Assembly: GCF_027923465.1 (NCBI RefSeq)
Contig: NZ_BRLB01000012.1
Location: 1 to 64,000 of the forward strand
DNA from: Vallitalea longa
GTDB taxonomy: Bacteria; Bacillota; Clostridia; Lachnospirales; Vallitaleaceae
DNA length: 64,000 nucleotides
Direction of reading: 5' to 3'
Position 1 is the stretch's first letter. Each line of letters starts with the position of its first letter. The position numbers were made by a program, and so were the translations under genes. The notes under the pieces are model-generated. The model was not told the origin of the DNA. It saw nothing but the letters and a program-made list of their open reading frames with translations, and made no database searches. This document shows positions 36,385 to 45,791 of the stretch, piece by piece.

Positions 36385-37458
36385 ATGAAAACTCTAAGTT
36401 TGTGTATGATAGTCAAGAATGAGGAAGATGTTCTGGATAACTGCCTGTCATCGGTTAGCGATATTGTAGACGAAATAGTAATAGTTGATACTGGTTCAAC
36501 AGACAAAACTAAAAAAGTCGCTAAGAAATATACTAATAAAATATATGATTTCAAATGGATAAATGATTTTGCAGCTGCTAGAAACTATAGTTTCTCAAAG
36601 GCCACATGTGATTATATTCTATGGTTGGATGCAGATGATGTCCTGTTGGAAGAAGATAGAAATAAATTCAAGAAATTAAAAGAAAATATGGACAAAAAAT
36701 ATGAAGCATATTCTATGTTCTATAATTATGCATTTGATGATGATGGTAATGTCATTCTTAGATTCAGAAGAAATAGGATAGTAAAAAGAAAGAGAAAATT
36801 CAAATGGCATGGATTTGTTCACGAATATATAGATGTGCAAGGTAAAGTTTGCAATACTGATATAAGTGTAACTCACAGAAGAGTTCATAACGTAGGTCAG
36901 AGGAATATCAATATATATAAACAAAAAATATCTGAAGGATATAAGTTGAATCCTAGAGAAAAGTATTATTATGCAAAAGAGTTGTTCGACAATAAGTTAT
37001 ACGATGAAGGCATAGAAGTATTCAATGAATACCTTGACGAGAATAATGGTTGGATAGAGGACAATATCGTGGCATGTGGTAAGATAGCGGATTACTATTT
37101 CCGTATGAAAAAATATGAAGAAGGTAGAAAATACTGTTTTAGAACATTCCAATATGATTTACCTAGAGGAGAGCATTGTTGCAGACTAGGTTTATCTTAT
37201 ATCAATCAAAAGGATTATAAAAGAGCCGCTTTCTGGTATGAACTAGCTACCAGATTAGAGAGACCTACAAGTGATTGGGGTTTTATCAATGAGAATGCTT
37301 ATACATGGCTACCACATCTACAATTATGTGTCTGTTATTATAAGCTTGGAGATAATGACAAATCATATGAGCACAATAAAATAGCTGCAATATACAATAG
37401 TGATAACGAGAGTATCAAATATAATGAAAAGTTCTTTAAAGAGCTTGGATATGAGTAG
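36385..37458 (+). CDS. GT2-family protein glycosyltransferase with TPR-like C-terminus (SunS-like)
   Basis: 357 aa from the ATG preceded by ATGGAGAAATTCA; an ATG 30 bp upstream is less well supported. GT2 domain: LSLCMIVKNEED at the start, IVDTGSTDKT (about 33-42), then LWLDADDVLL metal site near 85 and KWHGFVHEYI. From about 190 a helical repeat module appears (DEGIEVFNEYLDENNGWIED, later AAFWYELATRLERP). The same module ends the next protein. SunS-like enzymes glycosylate Ser/Thr/Cys of peptides, so the adjacent collagen-like protein is a natural target. Confidence 0.82.
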   Translation: MKTLSLCMIVKNEEDVLDNCLSSVSDIVDEIVIVDTGSTDKTKKVAKKYTNKIYDFKWINDFAAARNYSFSKATCDYILWLDADDVLLEEDRNKFKKLKENMDKKYEAYSMFYNYAFDDDGNVILRFRRNRIVKRKRKFKWHGFVHEYIDVQGKVCNTDISVTHRRVHNVGQRNINIYKQKISEGYKLNPREKYYYAKELFDNKLYDEGIEVFNEYLDENNGWIEDNIVACGKIADYYFRMKKYEEGRKYCFRTFQYDLPRGEHCCRLGLSYINQKDYKRAAFWYELATRLERPTSDWGFINENAYTWLPHLQLCVCYYKLGDNDKSYEHNKIAAIYNSDNESIKYNEKFFKELGYE

Positions 37459-37504
37459 TTTCAATATGAATCATTAAATATATTGTTGAATATGGGAGTT
37501 ATAT

Positions 37505-39796
37505 ATGATTAATGAAATTATAAAACAAGATTTCAATACACGTGTACAAAATATGGATATCAATGATGCTAGAGAAAAACTGGTAAAGAAAGAAGATTGT
37601 AATGATAAGTTCCATGTAGTATATGTTATGGGTAATACAACAATATGTGGTGCAGCTAAAATTATATTTCAACAAGCTAACAGATTGATAGAAAAGGGAT
37701 TGAAAGTAACTATAGTGGCTTATTTCAGAAAGCCTAGCTGGTTCAACATTGAATGTGATTATATCCAAGTACCATTCACCACCAAATTATCTATGTGCAT
37801 ACCCTATTGTGATCTGATAATTGCAACATATTATACTCATATTGGAGAATGTGTGAAAACCAAGTTAGCACCAGTAATATATTTTGAACAAGGTGATTTT
37901 CATCTCTTTTGCAATGACAGATTAAGTAAAGAAAGTAAAGAGTTCATTAATCTTCAATTTCAATTGGCTAACGATATTTTTACAGTTTCTAATGAAGCTG
38001 ATAGATTGATTAACAGTATATTCCATAGAGAAGCCAATGTTATTCATAATGGGATAGATAGAAATATATTCAATAATGAAATTGACGTAGAAGTAGAAGA
38101 TAGATATATATTGATGATGGGTTCTGACAGACTTGAGTTCAAGGGTATACAGGATATTATAGCCGCTTATAGTATAGTCAAAAAGCAAATGCCTGATCTG
38201 AAATTATATTGGATAACACCAGTTAGCCCTTCATCAAATAATGATAAGGTGATTTCTCAAGTTTTTATTTCACCTAGTCAGGAAAATATCGGGAAATTAT
38301 ATAAGAATGCAGAGATTTTCGTAAACGGTTCATATTATGAATCATTTTCTTTACCTGTAATAGAAGCTATGGCTTGTGGATGTCCAGTTATCACTACTGA
38401 CTGTATAGGTGTAAGGGATTATGTAGTTAATAAAGAAAATGCATTGATAACAAGTCATTCTCCACATGAAATAGCTGATAGGATAATTGACTTGGCAGGA
38501 GATAAGGTTCTACAGGATAAGTTGATGGAAAATGGATTGGAGACTGTTAAAATATTCAGTTGGGAATTCATAATTGATAAACTGTACACCTATTATTGCA
38601 CGAAAAATAAATATGAAACAATAAATCTTAATAAGATAGAAGACTGGAAGATAAGAGTTAGAGAAGAAGATTTCTTAGTTTATGAGGATTACCAAAAGTT
38701 CATTAAAATATTGAGAACAACTACAAACGGGAAGGTCTATGTTCCTTTTCAATATAAAATAACAGATGAATTCTCTGTTGTCAGATGGGAAGAAGCAGCA
38801 TATAGAGAAGATGCTCATAGCTGTGCAGTTGAATATTCATATACTAAAACCCAGGGAAATCAATTAGATATAAAAGATAATTATACAAAATATCTCTATG
38901 AAAATATCAGAACAGAGAATTATGAAGATACAATAATCTGGATTAATAGCCAGCCGGATATTAAAGAGGATATGGTATACAAGAGATGGGTAATATATTG
39001 TCTAATAAAATTGAAGAGGTTCAATGAATCTGTGAAGATAATTAATGATGTACTTGATAATGTTAAGCACAATCATCCAGACATATATTATTTACAGCTT
39101 CTGATACCTGATATATTTCATGATAAGTCGAAGAGGGAAGAAATCGTCAGAAACATAAATATATATGGTGACGGAATAATATTTGAAGAATTCATAGTAG
39201 ATATCATAAGTGTAACTGAAAAATTAGTTGATGGGTCAAATCAGAAAAAGGGGTTAAATATTATGGAAGAGACTTTTGATTATGCAGTGAGATTATATGA
39301 GAACAAACTGTATGATGAGGCAATAAAAAGTTTTATGGAATTTGTTGAGGATAATAAAGACGGTGACAAAGAAAAGATAATAGAAGCCTATAGAAAAATA
39401 TATTACAGCTATTATTATAAAGGTATGTATGATGATTGTAGATTGTATTGTTATATGACATTCAAGTATACACTTCCCAGAGCTGAGGAATGCTGCTTTA
39501 TAGGGTATACATACTTGCAGGAAAAGAATTATGAAGATGCTGCTTTCTGGTATGAATTAGCTACTACACTGGATCTACCTAGAAATAATGAGTTTCCTGT
39601 TGTTGATAAAGCAGCATATACATGGAAACCATTTTTACAGTTATGTGTATGCTATTATAATATGGGAAAAGTAAAAAAATCTTTTGAATATAACGAGTTG
39701 GCTAAGAGTTTTAATCCTACTGATAAGAATATATTACAGAATGTAGAATTTTTCAGGAAAATTGGATATGAAACCAATGAATTGAAATATGAATAA
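37505..39796 (+). CDS. GT4 glycosyltransferase fused to TPR-like module
   Basis: 763 aa. N-terminal GT4 enzyme: NTTICGAAKIIFQQANRLI, NGIDRNIFNN near 180, and the acidic motif ESFSLPVIEAMACGCPVI near 278. The middle (about 390-590) is unique. The last 175 residues repeat the C-terminal module of the preceding protein (AAFWYELATTLDLP, LQLCVCYYNMGK, FFRKIGYE). Sharing a module across two different catalytic folds suggests it is a substrate- or scaffold-binding unit that brings both enzymes to one acceptor. No secretion signal. Confidence 0.82.
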   Translation: MINEIIKQDFNTRVQNMDINDAREKLVKKEDCNDKFHVVYVMGNTTICGAAKIIFQQANRLIEKGLKVTIVAYFRKPSWFNIECDYIQVPFTTKLSMCIPYCDLIIATYYTHIGECVKTKLAPVIYFEQGDFHLFCNDRLSKESKEFINLQFQLANDIFTVSNEADRLINSIFHREANVIHNGIDRNIFNNEIDVEVEDRYILMMGSDRLEFKGIQDIIAAYSIVKKQMPDLKLYWITPVSPSSNNDKVISQVFISPSQENIGKLYKNAEIFVNGSYYESFSLPVIEAMACGCPVITTDCIGVRDYVVNKENALITSHSPHEIADRIIDLAGDKVLQDKLMENGLETVKIFSWEFIIDKLYTYYCTKNKYETINLNKIEDWKIRVREEDFLVYEDYQKFIKILRTTTNGKVYVPFQYKITDEFSVVRWEEAAYREDAHSCAVEYSYTKTQGNQLDIKDNYTKYLYENIRTENYEDTIIWINSQPDIKEDMVYKRWVIYCLIKLKRFNESVKIINDVLDNVKHNHPDIYYLQLLIPDIFHDKSKREEIVRNINIYGDGIIFEEFIVDIISVTEKLVDGSNQKKGLNIMEETFDYAVRLYENKLYDEAIKSFMEFVEDNKDGDKEKIIEAYRKIYYSYYYKGMYDDCRLYCYMTFKYTLPRAEECCFIGYTYLQEKNYEDAAFWYELATTLDLPRNNEFPVVDKAAYTWKPFLQLCVCYYNMGKVKKSFEYNELAKSFNPTDKNILQNVEFFRKIGYETNELKYE

Positions 39797-39822
39797 TAAG
39801 TTGAGTGGAAGGAGTAGGATAA

Positions 39823-40860
39823 GTGAAAGGTCTATTGAAGAATCTACCTGATGACAGTAGTGTATTGGTTACTGGATGTGCAGGTTTTATTGGATTTCAC
39901 CTGGCTAAACGATTATTGGAGGAGCACATTAGTGTCATTGGGTTGGATAATGTCAATGATTATTATGATATTAATCTGAAATTATCCAGACTAGCCATTT
40001 TAGAAGAATATGATGAATTCAAGTTTTATAAAATTACTCTGGAGGATAGTCATAAGGTCAATAAAATATTTAGAGACAATCATATTGAATATGTAATTAA
40101 TTTGGCAGCGCAAGCAGGAGTAAGGTATAGTCTTGAGAACCCAAGAGCTTATATAGATTCTAATATCGTAGGTTTCTTGAACATATTGGAAACGTGTAAA
40201 GAGTATGATGTCAGGCACCTCATATATGCTTCTTCTAGTTCGGTATATGGTGGTAATAAAAAAATACCTTTTTCCACCAGTCATAACGTGGACCATCCTG
40301 TAAGTCTATACGCAGCTACTAAGAAAGCCAATGAATTGATGGCACATACCTATAGCCATTTATACAATCTACCTACAACTGGTTTGAGATTTTTTACGGT
40401 TTACGGGCCTTGGGGCAGACCTGATATGGCAATGTTTCTGTTTACAGATGCCATTATCAAAAATAGACCTATAAAAGTCTTTAATTATGGTAAGATGGTA
40501 AGGGATTTTACTTATATAGATGATATAGTTGAAGGCATTTACAGAATTATACCTTATATCCCACAGGGTAATGATAGAGGGGATAGTGTTAGTGATTGTA
40601 ATGAGAGTTATGCTCCATATAAAATATATAACATAGGTAATAATAGTCCTGTTGAATTAGAATATTTCATTTCCGTATTAGAAAGTAAATTAGGCATAAA
40701 AGCCAAGAAGGATTACTTACCCATGCAACCAGGAGATGTGCCCAAGACATATGCTGATATAGAAGATATCAAAAAAGATATAGATTTCACTCCTAGTACT
40801 ACCATAGAAGAAGGGATATCTCATTTTGTTGATTGGTATAAGAATTATTATAAGTTATGA
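39823..40860 (+). CDS. NAD-dependent sugar epimerase, UDP-glucuronate 4-epimerase-like
   Basis: 345 aa from GTG with GGAAGGAGTAGG upstream. GCAGFIGFHLA NAD-binding (about 18-28), NLAAQAGVRYSLENP, the catalytic SSSSVYGG and YAATKKANE YxxxK pair, and VYGPWGRPDMAMFLFT, diagnostic of CapI-type UDP-glucuronate 4-epimerases. It would give UDP-galacturonate-type sugars. It may cooperate with the dehydrogenase at 30360, although that enzyme looks specific for N-acetyl sugars. Confidence 0.87.
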   Translation: MKGLLKNLPDDSSVLVTGCAGFIGFHLAKRLLEEHISVIGLDNVNDYYDINLKLSRLAILEEYDEFKFYKITLEDSHKVNKIFRDNHIEYVINLAAQAGVRYSLENPRAYIDSNIVGFLNILETCKEYDVRHLIYASSSSVYGGNKKIPFSTSHNVDHPVSLYAATKKANELMAHTYSHLYNLPTTGLRFFTVYGPWGRPDMAMFLFTDAIIKNRPIKVFNYGKMVRDFTYIDDIVEGIYRIIPYIPQGNDRGDSVSDCNESYAPYKIYNIGNNSPVELEYFISVLESKLGIKAKKDYLPMQPGDVPKTYADIEDIKKDIDFTPSTTIEEGISHFVDWYKNYYKL

Positions 40861-40916
40861 CATTGATGATATATGAAAAATAGTTATTGTTAATTAGTTT
40901 TGATTTTTATTGATTA

Positions 40917-41033
40917 AGATAATTGCATAATTACCTTACGCTGATTTCTATAGAACAATATTCCTAATTCAATCTACAATTATAATCTACATATTGTGAG
41001 TATAGAATTAAATTAGGAATTACGCAATTATCT
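40917..41033. repeat. 117-bp element with 16-bp terminal inverted repeats
   Basis: Arms 40917-40932 and 41018-41033 match at 15 of 16 positions (AGATAATTGCRTAATT). An inner repeat, CCTAATT and AATTAGG, nests inside. It occupies the spacer between two convergent genes. It could be a large terminator or a small MITE-like element; no clear target-site duplication is visible. Confidence 0.5.
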
Positions 41034-41069
41034 CCATTAGAATATATAAGATATATTTAAGTGTGAAGG

Positions 41070-42050
41070 TCATATAATGCCTTCTTTTTTTAATGTGCTT
41101 ATTATTTTTTCTGCTCTATTTCTATAAGTGTGAATCTGAACAGCCTTATTCCCATTTACTTTTATTTTTTCTCTTAATGTATCATGCTTAGAATAGAAAT
41201 CAACATATTCAAGAGTTTCCTCTTTGCAGGAAGAAACTATTAAATCGTCATTAGGGGTAAATAGTTCGCATAATCTTAAGTTATAAGAAGTTATTAAAAA
41301 ACCACAAGAACCTAGGATTTCAAAAGTCCGCATAGTAATTAATTCATCTTTATAATTTTGTAGTCCTATATTTATTTTAGAACAACGGTATATTTTGTTT
41401 GATTGTAAATAATTAATATATCCATGAATACATTTTTTGTCTATAGGTTTGCCTAGAAAAGAGTCCATTTTGTCCCAGTGCTTTCCCCAGAAATCAATTG
41501 GAACATTATTATCAATAAGAGGTTTGATCAATATTTCAAGAGATTTTTTTCTATAATGATTTTTATCCCAGTTAAGAACATTAGGATAAGCATTAGCGAC
41601 TACAGCAATATCTTTACTACACCAATCTTCACATTTTACTGGTGTGTGAAGACTTGGTTGATAAGCAAAGGGCAGATGTGTCGCTTCGATACCTAATGAT
41701 TGGTATATTGAAATACAAGATTTGGATACAGTGAATACGTGTTTAGGGTTTGTTTTCTTGATTAGAGGTATAGAAAATTCATTTATGAAAGTTGGATCTT
41801 CAGTAGCCCAATATATTATAGGAATCGTCAATTCATCACATGCTGTACTGATTAGTTTTAAATTATAATCTGTATGTTGTGTTGTCCAACCCATAAGAAT
41901 TACCATAGCAGGCTTGAATTTTTTTAGTAACTTATATACTTTTTCCTCATTAATGGTTCCTGATACAATAATTTTATAGCCAGCATCTCGAAAACCAAGA
42001 GGAAGTCCGAAAATAAATCTATCATCATTTTCAAAGAATAATATATTCAT
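41070..42050 (-). CDS. CgeB-like spore maturation glycosyltransferase
   Basis: 326 aa from the ATG that follows GTAGGTGTT; an ATG 18 bp upstream is possible. The N-terminal half (FENDDRFIFGLPLGFRDAGY, ILMGWTT, IYWATEDPTF) and the C-terminal segment (NIGLQNYKDELITMRTFEILGSCGFLITSY) match the CgeB/YkvP family with its Glyco_trans_1_2 domain. In Bacillus subtilis cgeB is sigma-K dependent and affects the glycosylated spore surface. Its presence here is independent support for a spore-surface role of the locus. Confidence 0.78.
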   Translation of the reverse strand: MNILFFENDDRFIFGLPLGFRDAGYKIIVSGTINEEKVYKLLKKFKPAMVILMGWTTQHTDYNLKLISTACDELTIPIIYWATEDPTFINEFSIPLIKKTNPKHVFTVSKSCISIYQSLGIEATHLPFAYQPSLHTPVKCEDWCSKDIAVVANAYPNVLNWDKNHYRKKSLEILIKPLIDNNVPIDFWGKHWDKMDSFLGKPIDKKCIHGYINYLQSNKIYRCSKINIGLQNYKDELITMRTFEILGSCGFLITSYNLRLCELFTPNDDLIVSSCKEETLEYVDFYSKHDTLREKIKVNGNKAVQIHTYRNRAEKIISTLKKEGII

Positions 42051-42257
42051 ATTAACACCTACATTCATAAGTTATATATTATCATTATTATTAAAGATCA
42101 AGAAATAGAACATACATTTATTATTAAGTAAATGCATTAATAATAAATTATATCAAAAATATTATAAGCATGATATAATATAAAAATGTATTTATCAAAA
42201 TAATAAAAATATGAGCAACTTTATATTTCTTATATTTTTTTTGAAAGGTAGACTAAA

Positions 42258-42830
42258 ATGAATATAATTAATAATATAGTTAAATTTTTTTGTTATATTA
42301 TAAGTGGAGTAATAATAGTTCTATGTATTATATTTTTGATCAAAGGTTATTATGAACATATTTTTATATTATTAGTTCTCCTAGTATTATGCTTTAATTT
42401 TCCTAATTGTATTATCAATTATAGTCGTAGTAGATTAGGTAAAAAGCAAGTAAAAGAATTTATAAAGTATATAAATAGAACACAAAAATTGATAACATTT
42501 GATGCTGATAATATCATTCTAGTAGAGGATGAAATCTGCCATTTTAATGAATATGCCAGATTACTACAAAATGTTCCTGATACATATTATAGAGTTAATA
42601 AAAGTATAGAAACAGAAAAACAAAAAAACAAATTATATGTTACTAATAAAAGAATGATACTTTTTTCTAATAATCAACAATATGTAATTCCTATCAACGA
42701 AATACTTGAAATTAAATATAAAAAAAGAGATGTAATTATATTTACTTATCATAATATACAATTTAACATTTTTATAGATCAGAACAAACTGTTTCAAGTA
42801 GTTATTAATTCATTAAACAAGAAAAAATAA
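42258..42830 (+). CDS. Membrane protein with bacterial PH-like domain
   Basis: 190 aa; GAAAGGTAG before the ATG. Two adjacent hydrophobic helices (about 8-28 and 32-50) are followed by a cytosolic part whose end (KLYVTNKRMILFSNNQQYV, then IPINEILEIKYKKRDVIIFTY) follows the pattern of bacterial PH/GRAM-like domains. Function unknown. Marked A/T bias in codons, like its neighbours. Confidence 0.55.
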   Translation: MNIINNIVKFFCYIISGVIIVLCIIFLIKGYYEHIFILLVLLVLCFNFPNCIINYSRSRLGKKQVKEFIKYINRTQKLITFDADNIILVEDEICHFNEYARLLQNVPDTYYRVNKSIETEKQKNKLYVTNKRMILFSNNQQYVIPINEILEIKYKKRDVIIFTYHNIQFNIFIDQNKLFQVVINSLNKKK

Positions 42831-42864
42831 TCTTATTAATAATGTTTAGAATAAAAACAGCAGG

Positions 42865-43497
42865 TTAATGATCAATTTTTTTTTGATTATAGTCTTTATT
42901 ATCATTAACAGTAGGCTTTGAAAATGTTAACTTATCTTTAAGTGATTCTATTGTATGTTTATCAAGGTTAAGGTCTGTAGCGAATTCATTCATATTGTAA
43001 TAATAACCTATTTGATTTCTATGTTTGATAATCTTTTTAGCTTGTAAAGGTCCTAGTCCATATAATTTAGAGATATCTTTTTTGGATGATCTATTGATAT
43101 CAACTTTACTTACTAATTGTGTATATGTAGTCTTACTAGTTACAGATGGTCTAGGTGGGGTATTTTCAGATTCAGCATATTCATTATTCTCTATGGTTCC
43201 TTCTTTAGTACACAAGTATATTATCATCACAATAATACAAATCGGAATTAACCCTAATAATATATAAAGGCCGCTTTTTCCGATATCATGTAATCTACAG
43301 ATACTTGCTGGAATGATTATTATCCAAAAGAGTAAGCTATAAGTTATAAAACATATATCCCAATACTCCATGTTTGGTATGAATAAAATTATTAGAAATA
43401 CAATCAATAAACCAATTGCGATATAAGAGTATGTTTTTTTATTAAGTCTACGGTAATTATCTCTTGAATCGAGTGAATTAGTTGGCTCTTTGCCCAT
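42865..43497 (-). CDS. DUF805-like membrane protein fused to a helix-hairpin-helix domain
   Basis: 210 aa; AAGGAGGATA before the ATG. Three hydrophobic helices (about 25-43, 47-66, 77-95) with RLHDIGKSGLYILLGL between them mark DUF805. A Ser/Thr/Pro linker follows, then VDINRSSKKDISKLYGLGPLQAKKI (about 134-158), a ComEA-like HhH motif. The HhH would bind DNA or a protein on the membrane face. The fusion is unusual, and its role is unknown. Confidence 0.65.
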   Translation of the reverse strand: MGKEPTNSLDSRDNYRRLNKKTYSYIAIGLLIVFLIILFIPNMEYWDICFITYSLLFWIIIIPASICRLHDIGKSGLYILLGLIPICIIVMIIYLCTKEGTIENNEYAESENTPPRPSVTSKTTYTQLVSKVDINRSSKKDISKLYGLGPLQAKKIIKHRNQIGYYYNMNEFATDLNLDKHTIESLKDKLTFSKPTVNDNKDYNQKKIDH

Positions 43498-43881
43498 GTT
43501 AAGTATCCTCCTTGTTATTAAATTATAATTTATATAAAATATATTATAACATAAATAGTCATATTAATACATAATAAAAAAATGTAACTACAATATATAT
43601 TCTGTCATAAGTATCCAGAAAAAGGTTGCTTTAGCAAGGCTATAGTGTATAATAATTAGTAAGAACAATATAATATTACTATATATTATTATTATATTAA
43701 TTCATGTTATATACATAGATTAATTGATGGATATAAGCCAAAGATATTTATTTATAAAATAATTTTATTTGAGTAATATTAAATAAGAGATGATTGTTAT
43801 GGCAATATTATAAATAACAAAAAGATCTATTGAATTTGGCATGTAAATTTTGTTAATATAATTGAGATTTGAGGTATCCCA
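43498..43881. other. Intergenic region, no feature identified
   Basis: 384 bp of very AT-rich spacer between divergent genes. It holds only a short TTGC-TTTA-GCAA hairpin near 43626 and presumably the promoters of both neighbours. Confidence 0.5.
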
Positions 43882-44778
43882 ATGAAATATGTTGAATTAT
43901 TATATAATCCAATGTCTGGAAATTTAGATTTTCCAGCTTATCTAGATTTATTTATATCTATTTTTCAAGATGTAGGCTATGAGACTAGAATACACAGAAC
44001 CAAAAGTAAAGAAGATATGTCTAGTTATTTAGCATGTCAAGATTTTCGTAATTGTAGTGCAATAATTGTAGCAGGAGGAGATGGCTCAGTTAATCAAGCG
44101 GTAAATAGTATAATGAAGCATCATATAGATGTACCATTGGGTGTAATTCCTGCAGGTACAGCTAATGATTTTGCATCTCATTTAAAATTACCTTTAAGAT
44201 ATGGAGAATGTATAGAGACTCTTGCTAAAATGAATGTTAGAAATGTAGATGTCGGTAAAGTCAACGATAAATATTTTATTAATGTGTGTTGTGGAGGATT
44301 ATTCACAAATATTTCACAGAATATGGATCTAGAATTGAAAAATACATTAGGGAAGCTTGGATATTATATTAAAGGAGTACAGCAATTACCTAGATTCAGA
44401 AAAATTCGTTATAGAATTACAAATTCAAAACAAGTACTGGATGATTATTTCTATTTATTTCTAGTCCTAAATGGAAGAAGTGCTGGAGGATTTAATAAAT
44501 TAGGAGCGGATGCTGAGATTGATGATGGTAAAATGGATTTTATCGGAATAAAAGCATGTACTATTAATGAAGTTGCAATTTTATTTGGTAAAATATTAAT
44601 TGGAGAACATCTTCAAGATAGGAATATAGTTTTTTTTCAAGACAACAAAATAGATATAGAATGTATAAAAGGTCTAAATATGTTTAGAGAATCTGATATA
44701 GATGGAGAAAGTGGTCCAGAATATCCTTTGCATATTGAAGTTAAGAAGAAGGCTTTAAAAGTTATCTGTAACTTATAA
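43882..44778 (+). CDS. Diacylglycerol kinase/sphingosine kinase-like lipid kinase
   Basis: 298 aa; GAGGT upstream. NPMSGN at 8-13, the catalytic VAGGDGSVNQAVNSI (about 61-75) and PLGVIPAGTANDFASHL define the DAGK catalytic domain of the YegS/BmrU/DgkB family. The C-terminal beta-sandwich contains DGKMDFIGIKAC. It phosphorylates a lipid (diacylglycerol or relative) with ATP at the membrane. Stand-alone gene. Confidence 0.88.
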   Translation: MKYVELLYNPMSGNLDFPAYLDLFISIFQDVGYETRIHRTKSKEDMSSYLACQDFRNCSAIIVAGGDGSVNQAVNSIMKHHIDVPLGVIPAGTANDFASHLKLPLRYGECIETLAKMNVRNVDVGKVNDKYFINVCCGGLFTNISQNMDLELKNTLGKLGYYIKGVQQLPRFRKIRYRITNSKQVLDDYFYLFLVLNGRSAGGFNKLGADAEIDDGKMDFIGIKACTINEVAILFGKILIGEHLQDRNIVFFQDNKIDIECIKGLNMFRESDIDGESGPEYPLHIEVKKKALKVICNL

Positions 44779-44875
44779 ACTTATACAAGAGTAGTAATTT
44801 ATAATTATAGGGTAGATATAAATACAATAATAAATATTTAAATAAAATTAATAATAAAACTATACGGAGGTTAAT

Positions 44876-45160
44876 ATGATTAAATTAGAAATGGAAGAAT
44901 TTATTGAGGAAATTAAAGCTGAGATGTACGGTTATGAAGAAATAGAAGAATCCCAAATCAATGAATGGGAAAGCAAATTTAGAGCATTTATTATGCAAGA
45001 AAACAAAAAAAAGACTAAAAATAATAGAATTAAGTTTGGACCTAATTCTATCATAATAGAGTTAAAAGATGAGACAGATATATTTAAAATAGCTGATAAA
45101 TACTTAGTTGCAGTAGTTAACAATGAAGTAGATAAATATTGGGTTGATTGGCAATTATAA
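44876..45160 (+). CDS. Unknown acidic protein (94 aa)
   Basis: CGGAGG precedes the ATG. Charged, rich in Glu and Lys, no membrane helix: a helical first half (EEFIEEIKAEMYGYEEIEE) and strand-like second half ending in WVDWQL. I do not recognise it. It converges with the next gene. Confidence 0.6.
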   Translation: MIKLEMEEFIEEIKAEMYGYEEIEESQINEWESKFRAFIMQENKKKTKNNRIKFGPNSIIIELKDETDIFKIADKYLVAVVNNEVDKYWVDWQL

Positions 45161-45170
45161 TCATTTGTTT

Positions 45171-45614
45171 TTATTTTTTATGTACGTCTTCCGGCTTAGC
45201 CTTATCAAGGGCTTTTTCTATTGCGCCAAGAAGCAGTGATGACGTATATTTTGTATCTGTTTTGATTTCTAGGTTTTCAAAACTAGTATCGTTGACAAGT
45301 TGCATTTCAATATCATTCAATGTTGGAACTAAAGCTGGATTAAGTGTTGCTATAGCACTGTCGAGATCAGTTAGTTTTATTGAGTTAATATGATTTTGGT
45401 CAACCATAACTTCAACATTGATTGGTTGATTTTCAAGTACAATAGATGATGTATAAACTCCGGGAACATAAGTAGCCATCACAGGTGCTTTTGTATCGCT
45501 TTTATTGTTGAACATGTAGATGAGCAATAATATTAAACATATTCCAACTATTACAAATAGTACGGTGTAAATTATTTGTTTTAGCTGTAGAACGATAATT
45601 TTGGTTGATTTCAT
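45171..45614 (-). CDS. Membrane-anchored FMN-binding-like protein
   Basis: 147 aa from the ATG that follows AAGGAGGCAATT; an upstream TTG has no site. One N-terminal helix (about 12-36) anchors an external domain: VPGVYTSSIVLENQPINVEV, then a strand pair and TDTKYTSSLLLGAIEKALDKA. This follows the order of the FMN-binding (PF04205) fold, whose flavinylated Thr sits in a similar SGATYTS context; the clear SGAT is lacking here, so flavin binding is doubtful. Confidence 0.6.
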   Translation of the reverse strand: MKSTKIIVLQLKQIIYTVLFVIVGICLILLLIYMFNNKSDTKAPVMATYVPGVYTSSIVLENQPINVEVMVDQNHINSIKLTDLDSAIATLNPALVPTLNDIEMQLVNDTSFENLEIKTDTKYTSSLLLGAIEKALDKAKPEDVHKK

Positions 45615-45791
45615 AATTGCCTCCTTATACAAATAGTCCGATTAATATATTTTATTTAAGATACTACTAAAATATGAAGATAATAGAAAAATTCTTTTAT
45701 AATTATTAAATATATTATCAAGAATAGCACAAAATTCATTAATATAAAGATGAATAGATAATCATATTCATGATATTAGACATAGAAAGGT

